A stretch of DNA of 64,000 nt from Mesobacillus boroniphilus JCM 21738 (GTDB lineage: Bacteria; Bacillota; Bacilli; Bacillales; Cytobacillaceae): contig NZ_BAUW01000007.1 of the NCBI RefSeq assembly GCF_000517385.1, positions 20,783 through 84,782 of the forward strand. Reading direction: 5' to 3'. Both the position numbers and the translations under genes were made by a program. This document shows positions 1 to 9,406 of the stretch, in pieces; position 1 is the first letter of the stretch, and each line of letters opens with the position of its first letter. Under the pieces are notes generated by a model that saw nothing but the letters and a program-made list of their open reading frames with translations, did no database searches and was not told where the DNA came from.

Positions 1-471
1 TTTTAGTTCTACTGACCAACTGGTACCATCTACTACAATACCTTCTGTTTGATAATCTTCTTCCCACTCCCATATCCTCAAAAGATACAGTTTCTTTTTA
101 AAATCCTCCACGCTGCCAAATGTTCCTGCTTTAAGCGGTCCTGAAGCTTTCGAGTCCAGATGCCATTCAAAGTAGGTAAAGGTATTCTTTTTAAAATCGA
201 TCCTCACCCTCATTTCTGGGCCGGGATATCCATGCAATACAACCGTCATCATAACTGGTTCTTTATCAGGCCTTATCGAAACGATATCATCTTTTACCAG
301 GAATAATTCGTTATTGCTGCTGACAAGCGTTTGTATATATGAAGGTTCAACTAAATCCTGCCTCTCACTAACAATGCTATGATCCTGCTCACTCATTTCC
401 TGGCATATCACTGGAATCGAGGCATTTCCCTTTTTTTCTAAAATTTCGAGAATCGCTTCGTACATTTTCAT
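1..471 (-). CDS. Hypothetical protein with N-terminal winged-helix-like region (3' end outside window)
   Basis: The reading frame is open from an ATG at 469-471 to the window edge, giving at least 157 residues, so the C-terminus is missing. An AAAGGA-type ribosome site lies 11 bases upstream of the ATG, and a second in-frame ATG follows two codons later. The first 65 or so residues (MKMYEAILEILEKKGNASIP, then a variable stretch ending FLVKDDIVSI) resemble the HARE-HTH winged-helix fold found in the RNA polymerase delta subunit. That comparison is from memory of the family pattern and is tentative. The remainder is acidic and aromatic-rich (for example FTYFEWHLD, LLRIWEWEEDY) and matches no domain I recognise. 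It is divergent from the methyltransferase gene that starts at 859. Confidence 0.6.
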   Translation of the reverse strand, partial: MKMYEAILEILEKKGNASIPVICQEMSEQDHSIVSERQDLVEPSYIQTLVSSNNELFLVKDDIVSIRPDKEPVMMTVVLHGYPGPEMRVRIDFKKNTFTYFEWHLDSKASGPLKAGTFGSVEDFKKKLYLLRIWEWEEDYQTEGIVVDGTSWSVELK

Positions 472-858
472 CTCGCTCAACGTCCTTTATTAGTAACTGA
501 ATATATTGTCATTTTCAATTTCAACCATCAAAACTTTAAGTAAAGTATATACAACAAATATTCGAATGTACTGTAACAAATCGCACGCTTTTTTAAAAAA
601 ATATCTTTTTTACATGTGACAAATTCAGTCAATTTTCTTCAAGAATTATCACCTTAATGTAGTATATTGTTTATTTCTGCGCTTTCCCGAGAAATAATTT
701 TCAGAATAGACTGTCTTTATGGGGAAGGAATCATTCATTGCTCTTCCCTTAGCTAATTAAAGATAAAACTAATAGGCAACAAAAGGGTGTGAAGTTTAAA
801 AAGAAGCGATAACTGGTATAAAAGATAAAACCACAAAAACAAATCAGGAGTGACTGAA
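472..858. other. Intergenic region between divergent genes
   Basis: This AT-rich stretch holds no convincing gene. It should contain the promoters of the two flanking divergent genes. A GTTTAA (794-799) and TGGTAT (814-819) pair, 14 bases apart, sits 40 bases before the methyltransferase start and loosely resembles a sigma-B promoter (GTTTAA, about 14 bases, GGGTAT). It has a mismatch in the -10 element and is only a weak call. Confidence 0.4.
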
Positions 859-1458
859 ATGATTGATTCAATGGCGAAGCAGTTCGAGAAGCCAAGTGGC
901 ATTCTTGGAAAACTTGCAGGGACGATAATGTATTTTGAGAATCGAAAAATTAATAGGTGGAGCATACAAAAGCTTCAAGTCCATAAAAATGACCGTATTT
1001 TAGAGATTGGCTTCGGACCCGGATATGGCATTAAGACTTTGATGTCAAACTATCGCGGTATAGAAGTAGATGGAATAGATATTTCTAATAAAATGAAGAA
1101 CGAGGCGACAAAGAGAAATAAAGAGTGGATTGAACAAGGTAAAGTGCATTTGACTGCAGAGGATGTTGCTGACTTTCAACCCGAACATAATTACAATAAA
1201 ATCATTTCTGTAAATAATTATCCTCTTTGGGACCAGCCACTGACTTCCCTAAGTCACCTGCTCCGCTTGCTGAAGTCTGGAGGAAGAATCGTCCTTACTG
1301 TCCAGCCGCGCGAAGAAGGATCAACGGCTCAGACAGCAAAACAATTGGGGGCAAGAATGAGAAATGATTTGCTTAATACCGGATTCAAAAACCCGGAGGT
1401 ATCCTATCTGAAGGTAAGACCTGTTTTGACGGTTTGTGTCACCGCTGAAAAGAAATAG
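859..1458 (+). CDS. Class I SAM-dependent methyltransferase
   Basis: A 199-residue protein with the glycine-rich SAM-binding motif I (RILEIGFGPGYGI, about residue 45) followed by an acidic residue at the end of strand 2 (VDGIDIS) and a motif IV/post-I region (FNKIISVNNYPLW-like). This places it in the UbiE/type 11 methyltransferase group; the substrate cannot be read from the sequence. I place the start at the ATG at 859 because AGGAG at 846-850 lies eight bases upstream. An in-frame GTG at 850 would overlap that site. The gene stands alone between a divergent neighbour and a bidirectional terminator that it shares with trpA. Confidence 0.85.
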   Translation: MIDSMAKQFEKPSGILGKLAGTIMYFENRKINRWSIQKLQVHKNDRILEIGFGPGYGIKTLMSNYRGIEVDGIDISNKMKNEATKRNKEWIEQGKVHLTAEDVADFQPEHNYNKIISVNNYPLWDQPLTSLSHLLRLLKSGGRIVLTVQPREEGSTAQTAKQLGARMRNDLLNTGFKNPEVSYLKVRPVLTVCVTAEKK

Positions 1459-1487
1459 CCGCTGCTTGATATGCAGCGGCTATTTCT
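1449..1487. terminator. Bidirectional intrinsic terminator between methyltransferase and trpA
   Basis: A perfect inverted repeat (GCCGCTGC at 1458-1465 and GCAGCGGC at 1473-1480, extended by AAGAAATA/TATTTCTT) has a T-tract on one side and an A-tract on the other. It overlaps the methyltransferase stop codon and can serve both convergent units. Confidence 0.85.
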
Positions 1488-1551
1488 TTATCTTTTTGGT
1501 AATCGTTGGAAGCTTATCTTTCTGCTCCCGGTTCCTGCTTTCCAAAAAATT

Positions 1552-2328
1552 CTAGGTCAAACTAATCCCTTCAGCTGTACTCACGAGCTGTTTTATTCCC
1601 GCCAAATCTTCTTGTTCAAATAAATTTATTATCCTGCTACCGACTATCACGCCATCACAATACTGGTAAACTTCTCTGACTTGTTCAGCATTTGAAACCC
1701 CGAACCCTGCCAGCACCGGGACTTGGCTGACATTTTTAACTGAACTTAGGAAAGCAGCAAGGTCCTCGCTGAAATTGTTTCTTGCACCTGTGATACCTGT
1801 TACGGTTACGGCATAGATGAACCCCGTTGCCCTGGAGCCAATTTCTTTTATTCTCTCAACTGGAGTTGTGAGCGTCACTAGCCTGATTAAAGAGATTTCA
1901 TGCTCATCAAGCGCTGGAAGAATGAAATCTTCCTCCTCAAGCGGTAGGTCGGGGATAATGCAGCCTGATATACCAGCGTCCGCGGCATCCTCGGCAAACT
2001 TTTTGATTCCATACGCTACAAGTGGATTCAAATAAGTCATCAGAATAAGAGGGATTGAGATTTCAGCTTTGAAAGTCTGAACCTTCTCCAGCACCTTTCT
2101 CAACGTAGTTCCATTGTTAAGCGCCCGGATACCAGCTTTCTGAATGGTGGGCCCATCTGCAACAGGGTCAGAAAAAGGGATGCCAATTTCTACCGCATCG
2201 GCCCCGCATTCCTGTAAAAACAGCAGCTTTTCCTTAAGGGATTCAAGCCCTCCATCTCCAGCCATTATATATGGAACAAAAGCCTTTTTTCCTTTTTCAG
2301 TCAGTGCCTTTTGAATTCTATCCATCAT
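1552..2328 (-). CDS. trpA: Tryptophan synthase alpha subunit
   Basis: A 258-residue TIM-barrel protein of full family length. It cleaves indole-3-glycerol phosphate to indole and glyceraldehyde 3-phosphate, and indole is channelled to the TrpB partner. Visible signatures are PYIMAGDG near the N-terminus, the [17 protein letters not shown] block that contains the catalytic glutamate and aspartate, and the phosphate-binding VLAGFGVSN motif. The frame is intact. The ATG overlaps the trpB stop codon (ATGA-type overlap at 2325-2328), consistent with translational coupling as the last gene of the operon. Confidence 0.97.
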   Translation of the reverse strand: MMDRIQKALTEKGKKAFVPYIMAGDGGLESLKEKLLFLQECGADAVEIGIPFSDPVADGPTIQKAGIRALNNGTTLRKVLEKVQTFKAEISIPLILMTYLNPLVAYGIKKFAEDAADAGISGCIIPDLPLEEEDFILPALDEHEISLIRLVTLTTPVERIKEIGSRATGFIYAVTVTGITGARNNFSEDLAAFLSSVKNVSQVPVLAGFGVSNAEQVREVYQYCDGVIVGSRIINLFEQEDLAGIKQLVSTAEGISLT

Positions 2329-3527
2329 TCCATTCCTCCGATCCTGTCCATTATTGTCTGTACATCTTTGTCACCACGTCCTGATAAGCAGACAATGATA
2401 CTCTCATCTTTCCTCATCCCAGCGGCCAGCTTGACTGCATACGCAATGGCATGTGCGCTTTCCAGAGCAGGGATGATTCCCTCTAATTTTGAAAGCAGTT
2501 GAAAGGCTTCAAGTGCTTCGTCATCTGTTACAGATTCATATGTTATTCTATTAATATCGTGCAGATAGCTGTGTTCAGGGCCGATGCAGGGTAATCCAGG
2601 CCAGCTGATATCGAGTGTGCTTCTTGAATTTGACCGTCCTCATCCTGGAGAAGATACATCATCGCTCCATGCAGCACTCCTGGTTTCCCCTTTGTTAGTG
2701 AAGCAGCATGCTTGTCAGTTGCCAGGCCCAGGCCTGCAGCTTCAACACCATAAATAGACACGCTATTGTCCTCAATGAACGGATAAAATAGACCAATGGA
2801 ATTGCTGCCTCCTCCTATACACGCAACAAGTGCCTCAGGAAGCTTCCCTTCTTTTCGAAAATTGCTGTTTCGTTTCTTTACCGATGACACTTTGAAAGTC
2901 ACGGACCATTTTTGGGAATGGATGCGGACCCATTACAGATCCAAGTATATAGTGAGTATCGCGGACATTTGTAACCCAGTAGCGAAGAGCTTCATTCACC
3001 GCATCCTTCAATGTCCCGCTCCCTGCATCTACACTGATGACTTTTGCTCCAAGAAGTTCCATTCTGAAAACATTTAATTGCTGGCGTCTGATATCCTCTT
3101 TGCCCATAAAAATCACACATTCAAGATCGAGCAGGGCACAGACTGTTGCAGTAGCAACTCCATGCTGTCCAGCCCCTGTTTCAGCAACGATTTTACGCTT
3201 GCCCATCCTTACTGCAAGCAACGCCTGACCGACAGTATTGTTGATTTTATGTGCTCCTGTATGGTTAAGGTCCTCCCGCTTTAGATAGATTTTTGCTCCA
3301 CCAGCATGCTCTGTGAGATTTCCAGCCAGATATAATGGCGTTTCCCTCCCAACATAATCTTTCATTAATTTTTGCAAGTCGGCGTGGAACTCTTCGTCTG
3401 CCATAGCTCTGCTGTATTCCTTCTCCAATTCAAGAACAGCATGCATCAGCGTTTCGGGTACGAATCTTCCTCCATAATTTCCAAAGTGCCCTTTTTCGTC
3501 CGGCAAATTATAAGTCTTAATAGTCAT
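2325..3527 (-). CDS. trpB: Tryptophan synthase beta subunit (two frame slips)
   Basis: A PLP enzyme that condenses indole with serine to give tryptophan. It reads as about 400 residues once two slips are repaired. The N-terminal part runs from the ATG at 3527 and contains the PLP-lysine motif HTGAHKINN. The phosphate-binding [11 protein letters not shown] motif and the C-terminal [10 protein letters not shown] segment lie in other frames. The first slip is near 2851-2863 in a run of four T (one base gained). The second is near 2587, where a GG appears as a single G inside the expected [15 protein letters not shown] segment. The gains and losses cancel. All key residues are present, so I regard the gene as functional with sequencing errors. 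The start is immediately after the trpF stop. Confidence 0.93.
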
Positions 3528-4145
3528 TCAAACTTCCTCCCTCTCTTTTTTCGCATTATTTATAAAATCTTTTATTTTAGCTAAATCTTTTTCTCCGTTT
3601 GTTTCGACACCACTGCTGACATCAACCATCAATGGGTTGACCTTTGCGATCGCTTTGCTGATATTCTGTGGGTCCAGTCCACCCGCCAAAATGATATTTG
3701 TTTTTGACTTGCCGATTGCTTTTGCCAGATTCCACTCAAAACTAGAGCCGTTTCCTCCCCGATATTCTGCTGGAGGGCTGTCAAGGAGGATATAGTCCGC
3801 TTTTATAGTGTCAATTTTTATAAGGTCTTTTGGCGACTTAACAGAAAGAGACTTAATTAACGGCAGCCCAATTGAACGATAGTCATCAGGGACCTCATCA
3901 CCATGAAGCTGAATATGTGTCAGGCCAGCAGTGTCGGCGATTTGCATTATTTCTGAAGCACCCTCGTTCACAAAGACTCCTACCTTCCAGACATGTGCCG
4001 GTAATGCTTCAATGATTTTTTTTGCATTTAAAGCTGTTATTTTTCTTTTGCTGTCTGCAAAAATGAAACCAAGAGCGTCAGTCCCGCATTGAACCGCATG
4101 CTGTGCTGCTTCAGCTGTTCTTATTCCGCAAATCTTAATCTTCAT
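3528..4145 (-). CDS. trpF: Phosphoribosylanthranilate isomerase
   Basis: A 205-residue TIM-barrel protein that performs the Amadori rearrangement of phosphoribosylanthranilate to CdRP. The start KIKICGIRT holds the catalytic cysteine, the DALGFIFADSKR segment follows, and the end shows ILAGGLDPQNI and the phosphate-binding VDVSSGVE motif containing the catalytic aspartate. The frame is intact. Its start overlaps the trpC stop by 11 bases and its stop abuts the trpB ATG, so it is tightly coupled within the operon. Confidence 0.96.
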   Translation of the reverse strand: MKIKICGIRTAEAAQHAVQCGTDALGFIFADSKRKITALNAKKIIEALPAHVWKVGVFVNEGASEIMQIADTAGLTHIQLHGDEVPDDYRSIGLPLIKSLSVKSPKDLIKIDTIKADYILLDSPPAEYRGGNGSSFEWNLAKAIGKSKTNIILAGGLDPQNISKAIAKVNPLMVDVSSGVETNGEKDLAKIKDFINNAKKEREEV

Positions 4146-4929
4146 GATGACCCTTCACTACTGGAACAGAGAATGTCTGGAAAGTTTCAATAAGATCAAC
4201 AGATGTCATGAATGTCTCTCCAACCAATACCCCGCTCGCACCAGCAGCTGCTGCACGGATGATGTCGTCCCTTGTTTTCATGCCGCTTTCACTGATCAGA
4301 AGCGCTCCTGCTTTTTTCACAAGCGGTCCGAGCTTCTCGGTATTTCCGAGATTGACCTCGAATGATTTTAAATTACGATTATTGATTCCGATAATTTCAG
4401 CTTTTATATGGAGAGCTTTTTCCAGATCTGTTTCATCATGGATTTCAACGAGGCACTCAAGCCCTTTTTCATAGGCATACTCGTAAAGCTCTGCCAATTT
4501 CTCTTGAGACAAAGCCGATGCTATGAGCAAAATGACATCTGCTCCTGCGGAACGGGCCAGGTCTATTTGAATTTGGTCAACGATGAAATCCTTGCAAAGA
4601 ATCGGAAGGTCCACTGCTTCTCTGACTTTTTTCAAATCAGTGAAAGATCCTTTAAAACCTATTTCATCCGTTAACACCGATATAGCCGATGCACCTGCCT
4701 GGGCATATAGCTTTGCCTGTTGAGCAGGATCTAAAGAAAGATTGATGTCTCCTTTCGAAGGTGAAGCCCTTTTAAATTCTGAAATGATGGTGACATTGTT
4801 TGCCTCTCTTAAGGCTTTAAGCAAAGAGCGTGGCTTCGAAGAAATTTCAGATATATCCCTGGCTGACTTCCTCAGCTCTTCCACCTCAACTTTTTTTCTT
4901 TCAATGATTGAATCAAGTATTGTTCCCAT
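4135..4929 (-). CDS. trpC: Indole-3-glycerol phosphate synthase
   Basis: A 264-residue, full-length TIM-barrel enzyme that closes the indole ring from CdRP. Visible motifs are SEFKRASPSKGDI (catalytic lysine), LCKDFIVDQIQI, IGINNRNL and the phosphate-binding ISESGM and GVLVGETFM segments. The frame is intact. It begins one base after the trpD stop codon and overlaps trpF at its end. Confidence 0.97.
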   Translation of the reverse strand: MGTILDSIIERKKVEVEELRKSARDISEISSKPRSLLKALREANNVTIISEFKRASPSKGDINLSLDPAQQAKLYAQAGASAISVLTDEIGFKGSFTDLKKVREAVDLPILCKDFIVDQIQIDLARSAGADVILLIASALSQEKLAELYEYAYEKGLECLVEIHDETDLEKALHIKAEIIGINNRNLKSFEVNLGNTEKLGPLVKKAGALLISESGMKTRDDIIRAAAAGASGVLVGETFMTSVDLIETFQTFSVPVVKGHHED

Positions 4930-4930
4930 C

Positions 4931-5955
4931 TCATCCTACCGCCTTTTTATTTCGATTGCTGATGCTGATTAAATTCTCCAGTTTGGCCAATGCACTGCCT
5001 GAATCGATGCTTTCCGCTGCCAGGTCCACTCCTTGAAGAATCGATTCTGCCTTCCCAGCGGTATAAATTCCAAGACCTGCGTTCAGCAGCACTGTATCCC
5101 GGTGTGCTCCTTTTTTGCCTTTAAGGACCTGGAGCAAAATGTCTGCATTATCACGAGCATCCCCTCCCCGGATCCTGTTGTTATCGTATACTGGCAAGTT
5201 CACTTCTTCAGGCTGAAGCCTGATGTGCTTGATTTCTCCTTCTGAAACGATGACCATTTCGTTTTCACCTGCAAGAGATGCTTCATCCATTCCCCCTGCT
5301 CCGTGAATGACGATGGCTCGCTTCCTGTTCAGGTTTGCCAGCACATGGGCAAACTTATCGAGCAAATCCCTTCGGTAAATTCCAAGCAGCTGGTAATCAA
5401 GCTGGACAGGATTTGTCAAAGGTCCAATTAAATTGAAGATCGTCGGGATTTTCAGGTCCCTTCTTACCTTCATGATTTGTTTCAGTTTTGGATGGACATG
5501 GGGAGCAAAAAGAAAGGCGATCCCATTCTGTTCAAGAATCTCTTCTGTTACTTCTGGAGAGAAGTCAAGGCTGACACCGAGCGCCTCCAATACATCCGCG
5601 CTTCCTGTCTTGCTCGATACACTCCTGTTTCCATGCTTTGCTACCGTAATCCCGGCTCCAGAAATGACGAAAGCTGAAGTAGTACTAATGTTGAAACTTT
5701 TTGATCCATCTCCTCCTGTTCCGCAATTATCCAGAACATTCGGTATATTTTTTGTAAAATTGAGTGCATGCTTTCTGATCGCTTTTACCAGCCTGATACT
5801 TCTTCAGCGGTTTCTCCTTTTGACTTAAGTCCTGTCAAAAATGATGCGATTTCTGCATCTGTTGTATCCTGAGTGAAAATTTCCTCTACAGCTTCTTCCA
5901 TTTCAATTTCCTGCAATGATTTCCCTTCAACCAACTTCTCAAGATAATATTTCAT
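4931..5955 (-). CDS. trpD: Anthranilate phosphoribosyltransferase (one frame slip)
   Basis: The enzyme transfers phosphoribose from PRPP to anthranilate; it reads as about 340 residues after one repair. The N-terminus (MKYYLEKLVEGKSL) begins at the ATG at 5953-5955, which overlaps the end of trpG. The frame breaks near 5790-5793, where a GGCC appears as GGC. The next frame then runs without interruption through the PRPP-binding LDNCGTGGDGSKSFN region to the stop at 4931. The broken site lies in a helix before the PRPP motif and no residue is missing on repair, so a sequencing error is the simplest explanation. Confidence 0.92.
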
Positions 5956-6541
5956 AAGCTTTTGTCTCCTTTCTTATTTCAGCAAGAAAATTCGATAGCA
6001 TTTGCTTTCCGCTCTTCGTTCCTATTGATTCCGGATGAAACTGAAGTCCATATAACGGATATTGTTTATGCTTGATAGCCATGATTTCCTGGTCATCAGC
6101 CGCTTCAGCCAGCACCTCAAAATCTTCATTAAGCGTCATACGGTCGATTACCAAAGAGTGATATCGCATAACTTCAGGATGTTCCTCGAGATCATTCATT
6201 AGTGAAGTGCCAGTATGCAGAAGTTTGGACTCCTTGCCATGCCTGATTTTTTTTGCCTTGATGATTGAACTGCCAAATGCATGGGCTATCGCCTGATGGC
6301 CAAGGCATATCCCCAGAATCGGGGTAGATGGCGCCAATTGTTTGACAGTTTCGACACAGACCCCTGCTTGTTCCGGTCTTCCCGGGCCGGGAGAAAGGAC
6401 AATTGCCTCAGGTTCCATTCGAGAGATTTCCTGGACCGTTATTTTATCATTCCTGACTGTTTTCACTTCAGCACCCAGTTCGTTTAGATACTGATAAAGG
6501 TTATAGGTAAATGAATCGTAATTATCAATCAGCAGGATCAT
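5939..6541 (-). CDS. trpG: Anthranilate/aminodeoxychorismate synthase glutamine amidotransferase subunit
   Basis: A 200-residue class I glutamine amidotransferase that supplies ammonia to TrpE. It has MILLIDNYDSFTYNLYQYL at the start, LSPGPGRPEQAGV, the nucleophile cysteine in GICLGHQAI, RYHSLVID, and the histidine-glutamate pair in LQFHPES. In B. subtilis this subunit (PabA) is encoded in the folate operon and shared by both pathways. Here it sits inside the trp operon between trpE and trpD, with overlaps on both sides, so a tryptophan-specific role or a shared one is possible. Confidence 0.95.
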   Translation of the reverse strand: MILLIDNYDSFTYNLYQYLNELGAEVKTVRNDKITVQEISRMEPEAIVLSPGPGRPEQAGVCVETVKQLAPSTPILGICLGHQAIAHAFGSSIIKAKKIRHGKESKLLHTGTSLMNDLEEHPEVMRYHSLVIDRMTLNEDFEVLAEAADDQEIMAIKHKQYPLYGLQFHPESIGTKSGKQMLSNFLAEIRKETKAYEILS

Positions 6542-7918
6542 TGGCTGCCTCCATCAATGCTTTTAGTTTATGGTTGGTTTCATCAAACTCTTTTGCCGGG
6601 TCAGAGTCATATACAATGCCTGCTCCTGCCTGGAGATACCCTTTGCCACCCTTGACAATCAATGTTCTGATTGCAAGGGCAAAATCCATGCTTCCACAAG
6701 CAGAAAAGTAACCTACCGCTCCTGAATAGACACCTCTTTTTTCAGATTCAAGCTCATTTATGATTTGCATCGCCCGAATTTTTGGAGCCCCTGACACGGT
6801 TCCTGCAGGCAGGCATGCCGCCAGTCCATCAATCGGATGGGCATCTGGCAAGAGCCTCCCGCTCACTTCCGAGACGAGATGCATGACAAACTGATACCTT
6901 TCTACAGCCAGGAACTTATCAATTTTGACACTGCCGACTTCACAAATCCTGCCTAAATCATTCCTTGAAAGATCGACGAGCATCTTATGTTCAGCTAGTT
7001 CCTTTTCGTCCTCTTTCAATTCCAATTCCAGTTTTATATCCTCATCTGCGGATATTCCCCTCGGCCTAGTACCTGCAATCGGGTTGGCAATCACCGTTCC
7101 ATTCCGGTATTTCACGAGGCTTTCAGGGGACGTGCCGACAACAACATAATTTTCAAAGTCAATAAAGTACATATAAGGGGAAGGATTATCCACTCGCAGC
7201 TTTCGATAGAACGAAAACGGATTTCCTTTTGCATCCGCTGCTAGCCTTCTTGATAGCACAACCTGAAAGATTTCTCCCTCTTCGATCATGCTCTTTGCGG
7301 TCCTGACCGATTTTTCAAACTCCTCCCTGTTTTGCGATTCTTTAAAATCTGAAAGTGAAAATCGAACGACTGTCTGCTTTTTGACTTGCGAATCAAGTTC
7401 TTTTTTTCGTTTCTTTACTTTCTTAATAAGATCGTCATTGCTGTAGCCTGGAAACGGAATGCCGATCAGGTTGATTTTTTGTTTAAGATGATCAAATACG
7501 ATGACTTCATTGAAGAACATCAAATGCGCTTCTGGCATATCGAGAGGATCTTCTTTCAGCGGCCCAATGTCTTCAAAATCACGAATGAAGTCATAGCTTA
7601 CAAACCCTACACCTCCTCCTATAAAAGGAATATCAAATTCAGGGACTACTTTAGGAAGCATTTCTTTCAGCGCCTTTGAAAATGAACCTGTACTCGTTCC
7701 TTAACGCCTTTCCTTGCCAGATAAGTCTCTCCCTTTTCGCTCAAAAGCTCGTAAACGGGATCACAGCCAATGAAAGAAAAACGGCCGGAGTCATTATGTT
7801 TATGGGAGCTTTCCAGAAGGAATTTTTTCTTTCCCGAAATCCTTTGAAATACAGATATAGGGGTTAATGTATCTCCCTCAATTTCCTCGATAAAAACATC
7901 TGGTGCTTCTACATTCAT
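6525..7918 (-). CDS. trpE: Anthranilate synthase component I (one frame slip)
   Basis: The enzyme converts chorismate and ammonia to anthranilate and is the first committed step of tryptophan synthesis. It reads as about 464 residues. The start (ATG at 7916-7918) follows a strong AAAGGAGG site. The frame breaks near 7676-7690, where a run of four A appears as three just before the KALKEMLPKVVPEF segment. The remaining frame carries the chorismate-binding hallmarks: PSPYMYFIDF, GTRPRG, DLGRICEVGSV, ERYQFVMHLVSEV and GTVSGAPKIRAM. Its 3' end overlaps trpG by 17 bases. Transcription is controlled by the two T-box leaders directly upstream. Confidence 0.94.
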
Positions 7919-7934
7919 ACAAATCCTCCTTTAG

Positions 7935-8240
7935 AAAATAAAAAAGTCCCCTATACATGCACAAAGATTGTGCTGTATAGAGGACGATTACGATTGGACC
8001 GCGGTGCCACCTCATATTGGAGCCTTGAGACTCCCTCTCTTCAGGTACAGGAAACCAAAAAAACATTTCGTTATACCCTATCCTTTTAACGGCGGAATCC
8101 CGGGCAAGCCTACTATTATTTCAGGCTGCCTCTCGCAAGGCCATTCGGCAAGTATTTCTGTACCGGTTCACACCACACCCGGCTCTCTGTAACAGAAAAA
8201 ACTTGCTTACTCTTCTTGCTCATCGAGTTTACATAATAAA
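7935..8240 (-). promoter_or_regulatory. T-box riboswitch, proximal copy, tryptophan specifier
   Basis: On the minus strand this leader shows the canonical elements in order. There is an AGAGAG-like stem I segment, then GAA-TGG-CC with the specifier codon TGG (complement at 8141-8143), then the T-box sequence AGGTGGCACCGCGG (complement at about 7999-8012), then a terminator hairpin ending in six T. It lies directly upstream of trpE. In T-box leaders uncharged tRNA-Trp pairs with the specifier and the T-box bulge and prevents termination, so the operon is read through when tryptophan is scarce. Confidence 0.93.
7940..7985 (-). terminator. Terminator of the proximal trp T-box
   Basis: The stem GTCCTCTATACA/TGTATAGGGGAC-type pairing encloses an internal GCACAATCTTTGTGC hairpin and is followed by a T-tract (A-run at 7940-7945 on the plus strand). 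The 5' side of the stem lies just after the T-box sequence, as required for an antiterminator alternative. Confidence 0.88.
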
Positions 8241-8263
8241 ATTATTGGTATATGAGGATAAAC

Positions 8264-8550
8264 AAAAAGGGCCCCCATCCTTATTTATTAAAATAAGGAC
8301 GAGATACCCGTGGTGCCACCTTAATTAGCTGTAAAAACAGCTCACTTAACAGCATCGAGCATTGAAATGCTTAATGCCTGCCTTTTGTAACGATAAGGCC
8401 ATTTCGCCAAAGCCTACTGCCGTATGGGTTCAGTCTGGAAGCTCGGAAGTCCATTCGCTGGTACAGTTACACTGATTCCCACCAACCATCAGCTCTCTAA
8501 AGTACCTGATCCAGTTACTACTCTTCGTCATCGCTCATTATTTTATTACT
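8264..8550 (-). promoter_or_regulatory. T-box riboswitch, distal copy, tryptophan specifier
   Basis: A second complete T-box leader lies upstream of the first. It has AGAGAGCTGATGGTTGGTG, the specifier context GAA-TGG-ACTTCC with TGG (complement at 8451-8453), the T-box sequence AAGGTGGCACCACGGG (complement at 8306-8321), and its own terminator hairpin GTCCTTATTT/AAATAAGGA with a T-run near 8264-8269. Both copies read tryptophan. Tandem tryptophan T-boxes before trp operons are known in the B. cereus group. Two terminators in series would sharpen the response. Confidence 0.92.
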
Positions 8551-8601
8551 CACTATATTAAAGCGGTGATTCGAAAATGTCAAACAAAAAAATGAAATAT
8601 C

Positions 8602-9243
8602 TTAATTTTTCTGCATTAAAAGTTTCTTAAGGTTTTTCCTCCAGTCTTCTGCCAGTTCATCGATTTCCAATAGCTCTCCAATCGCCTGATAGTCCTTCCT
8701 CTGGTGAAAATAAATTTCATTGGCCCTTAAGATTGAAAAGTCATTTTGTTTCCTCTCCAAAAAAATAATTTCGGAGTCTTTAAGGACTATTCCCTCCTGA
8801 AGAACGCGGAAAAAATAGCCGGTATAGCCAGTTTCGACTACTCTTTTTAGCAGACGGTCAATTTCGTTATTCTTTGATATTTTGGAACACGGTATTCTTC
8901 CCTGGGTAACCTGGATAACAGCTTCTCCTAGCTTATATGTATCACCTATATAGATATCGGATTCCAACATTCCTGATGATGAAATATTCTCGCCAAAGGT
9001 TGGAGGTGCTAATTCCTTACCGAATTCATCAGACCATTTTGAATAATGCTCTGCGGGATAAAAACAAACTGCTCTGTCAGATCCTCCATGAAACTCTGTT
9101 GCTGCCACGCCATCTCCGTGAAAGGATTCCTTTGATAGAAACGCTTGTGTCACGCTTTTTTTCCCAATCGCTGATCGTTCTTGTTTGCCGTCCCAGGTCC
9201 TAAGCTCCGGCTTTCCAACATTCAGGTACAATATTTGTGCCAT
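8602..9243 (-). CDS. MOSC domain-containing protein (YiiM/YflK type)
   Basis: A 213-residue protein starting at the ATG at 9241-9243 (MAQILYLNVGKPELRTWDG), which is preceded by GGTGG. The open frame extends further upstream, but that extension lacks a ribosome site. The MOSC core shows GVAATEFHGGSDRAVCFYP, the PTFGENIS segment and the conserved cysteine in GRIPCSKI. A 3-alpha C-terminal region follows, as in YiiM and YflK. Proteins of this type reduce N-hydroxylated bases or handle molybdenum-cofactor sulfur; the exact substrate is not visible. It is transcribed toward no obvious partner and ends about 50 bases before the start of the trp leader. Confidence 0.85.
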   Translation of the reverse strand: MAQILYLNVGKPELRTWDGKQERSAIGKKSVTQAFLSKESFHGDGVAATEFHGGSDRAVCFYPAEHYSKWSDEFGKELAPPTFGENISSSGMLESDIYIGDTYKLGEAVIQVTQGRIPCSKISKNNEIDRLLKRVVETGYTGYFFRVLQEGIVLKDSEIIFLERKQNDFSILRANEIYFHQRKDYQAIGELLEIDELAEDWRKNLKKLLMQKN

Positions 9244-9406
9244 GTTTCCACCAACCTTCAAACCTTTTCCAATTATTTTATCCTTTTCCCTATAAAAACT
9301 CCATAAAGATTTTTCAAAGAATATAACTTTCCCATAAAAAGACATCTGTTTTTTCTGATGTTTAAGTCCACACTAAAAATAGTATGAAAAAAGGCAGGTT
9401 ACGATC

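Noticed and set aside
2325..7918. trpB, trpD and trpE as true pseudogenes
   Set aside because: Each break is a single-base slip and all conserved motifs remain on both sides. The same type of slip occurs across the window in unrelated core genes, so sequencing error is more likely.
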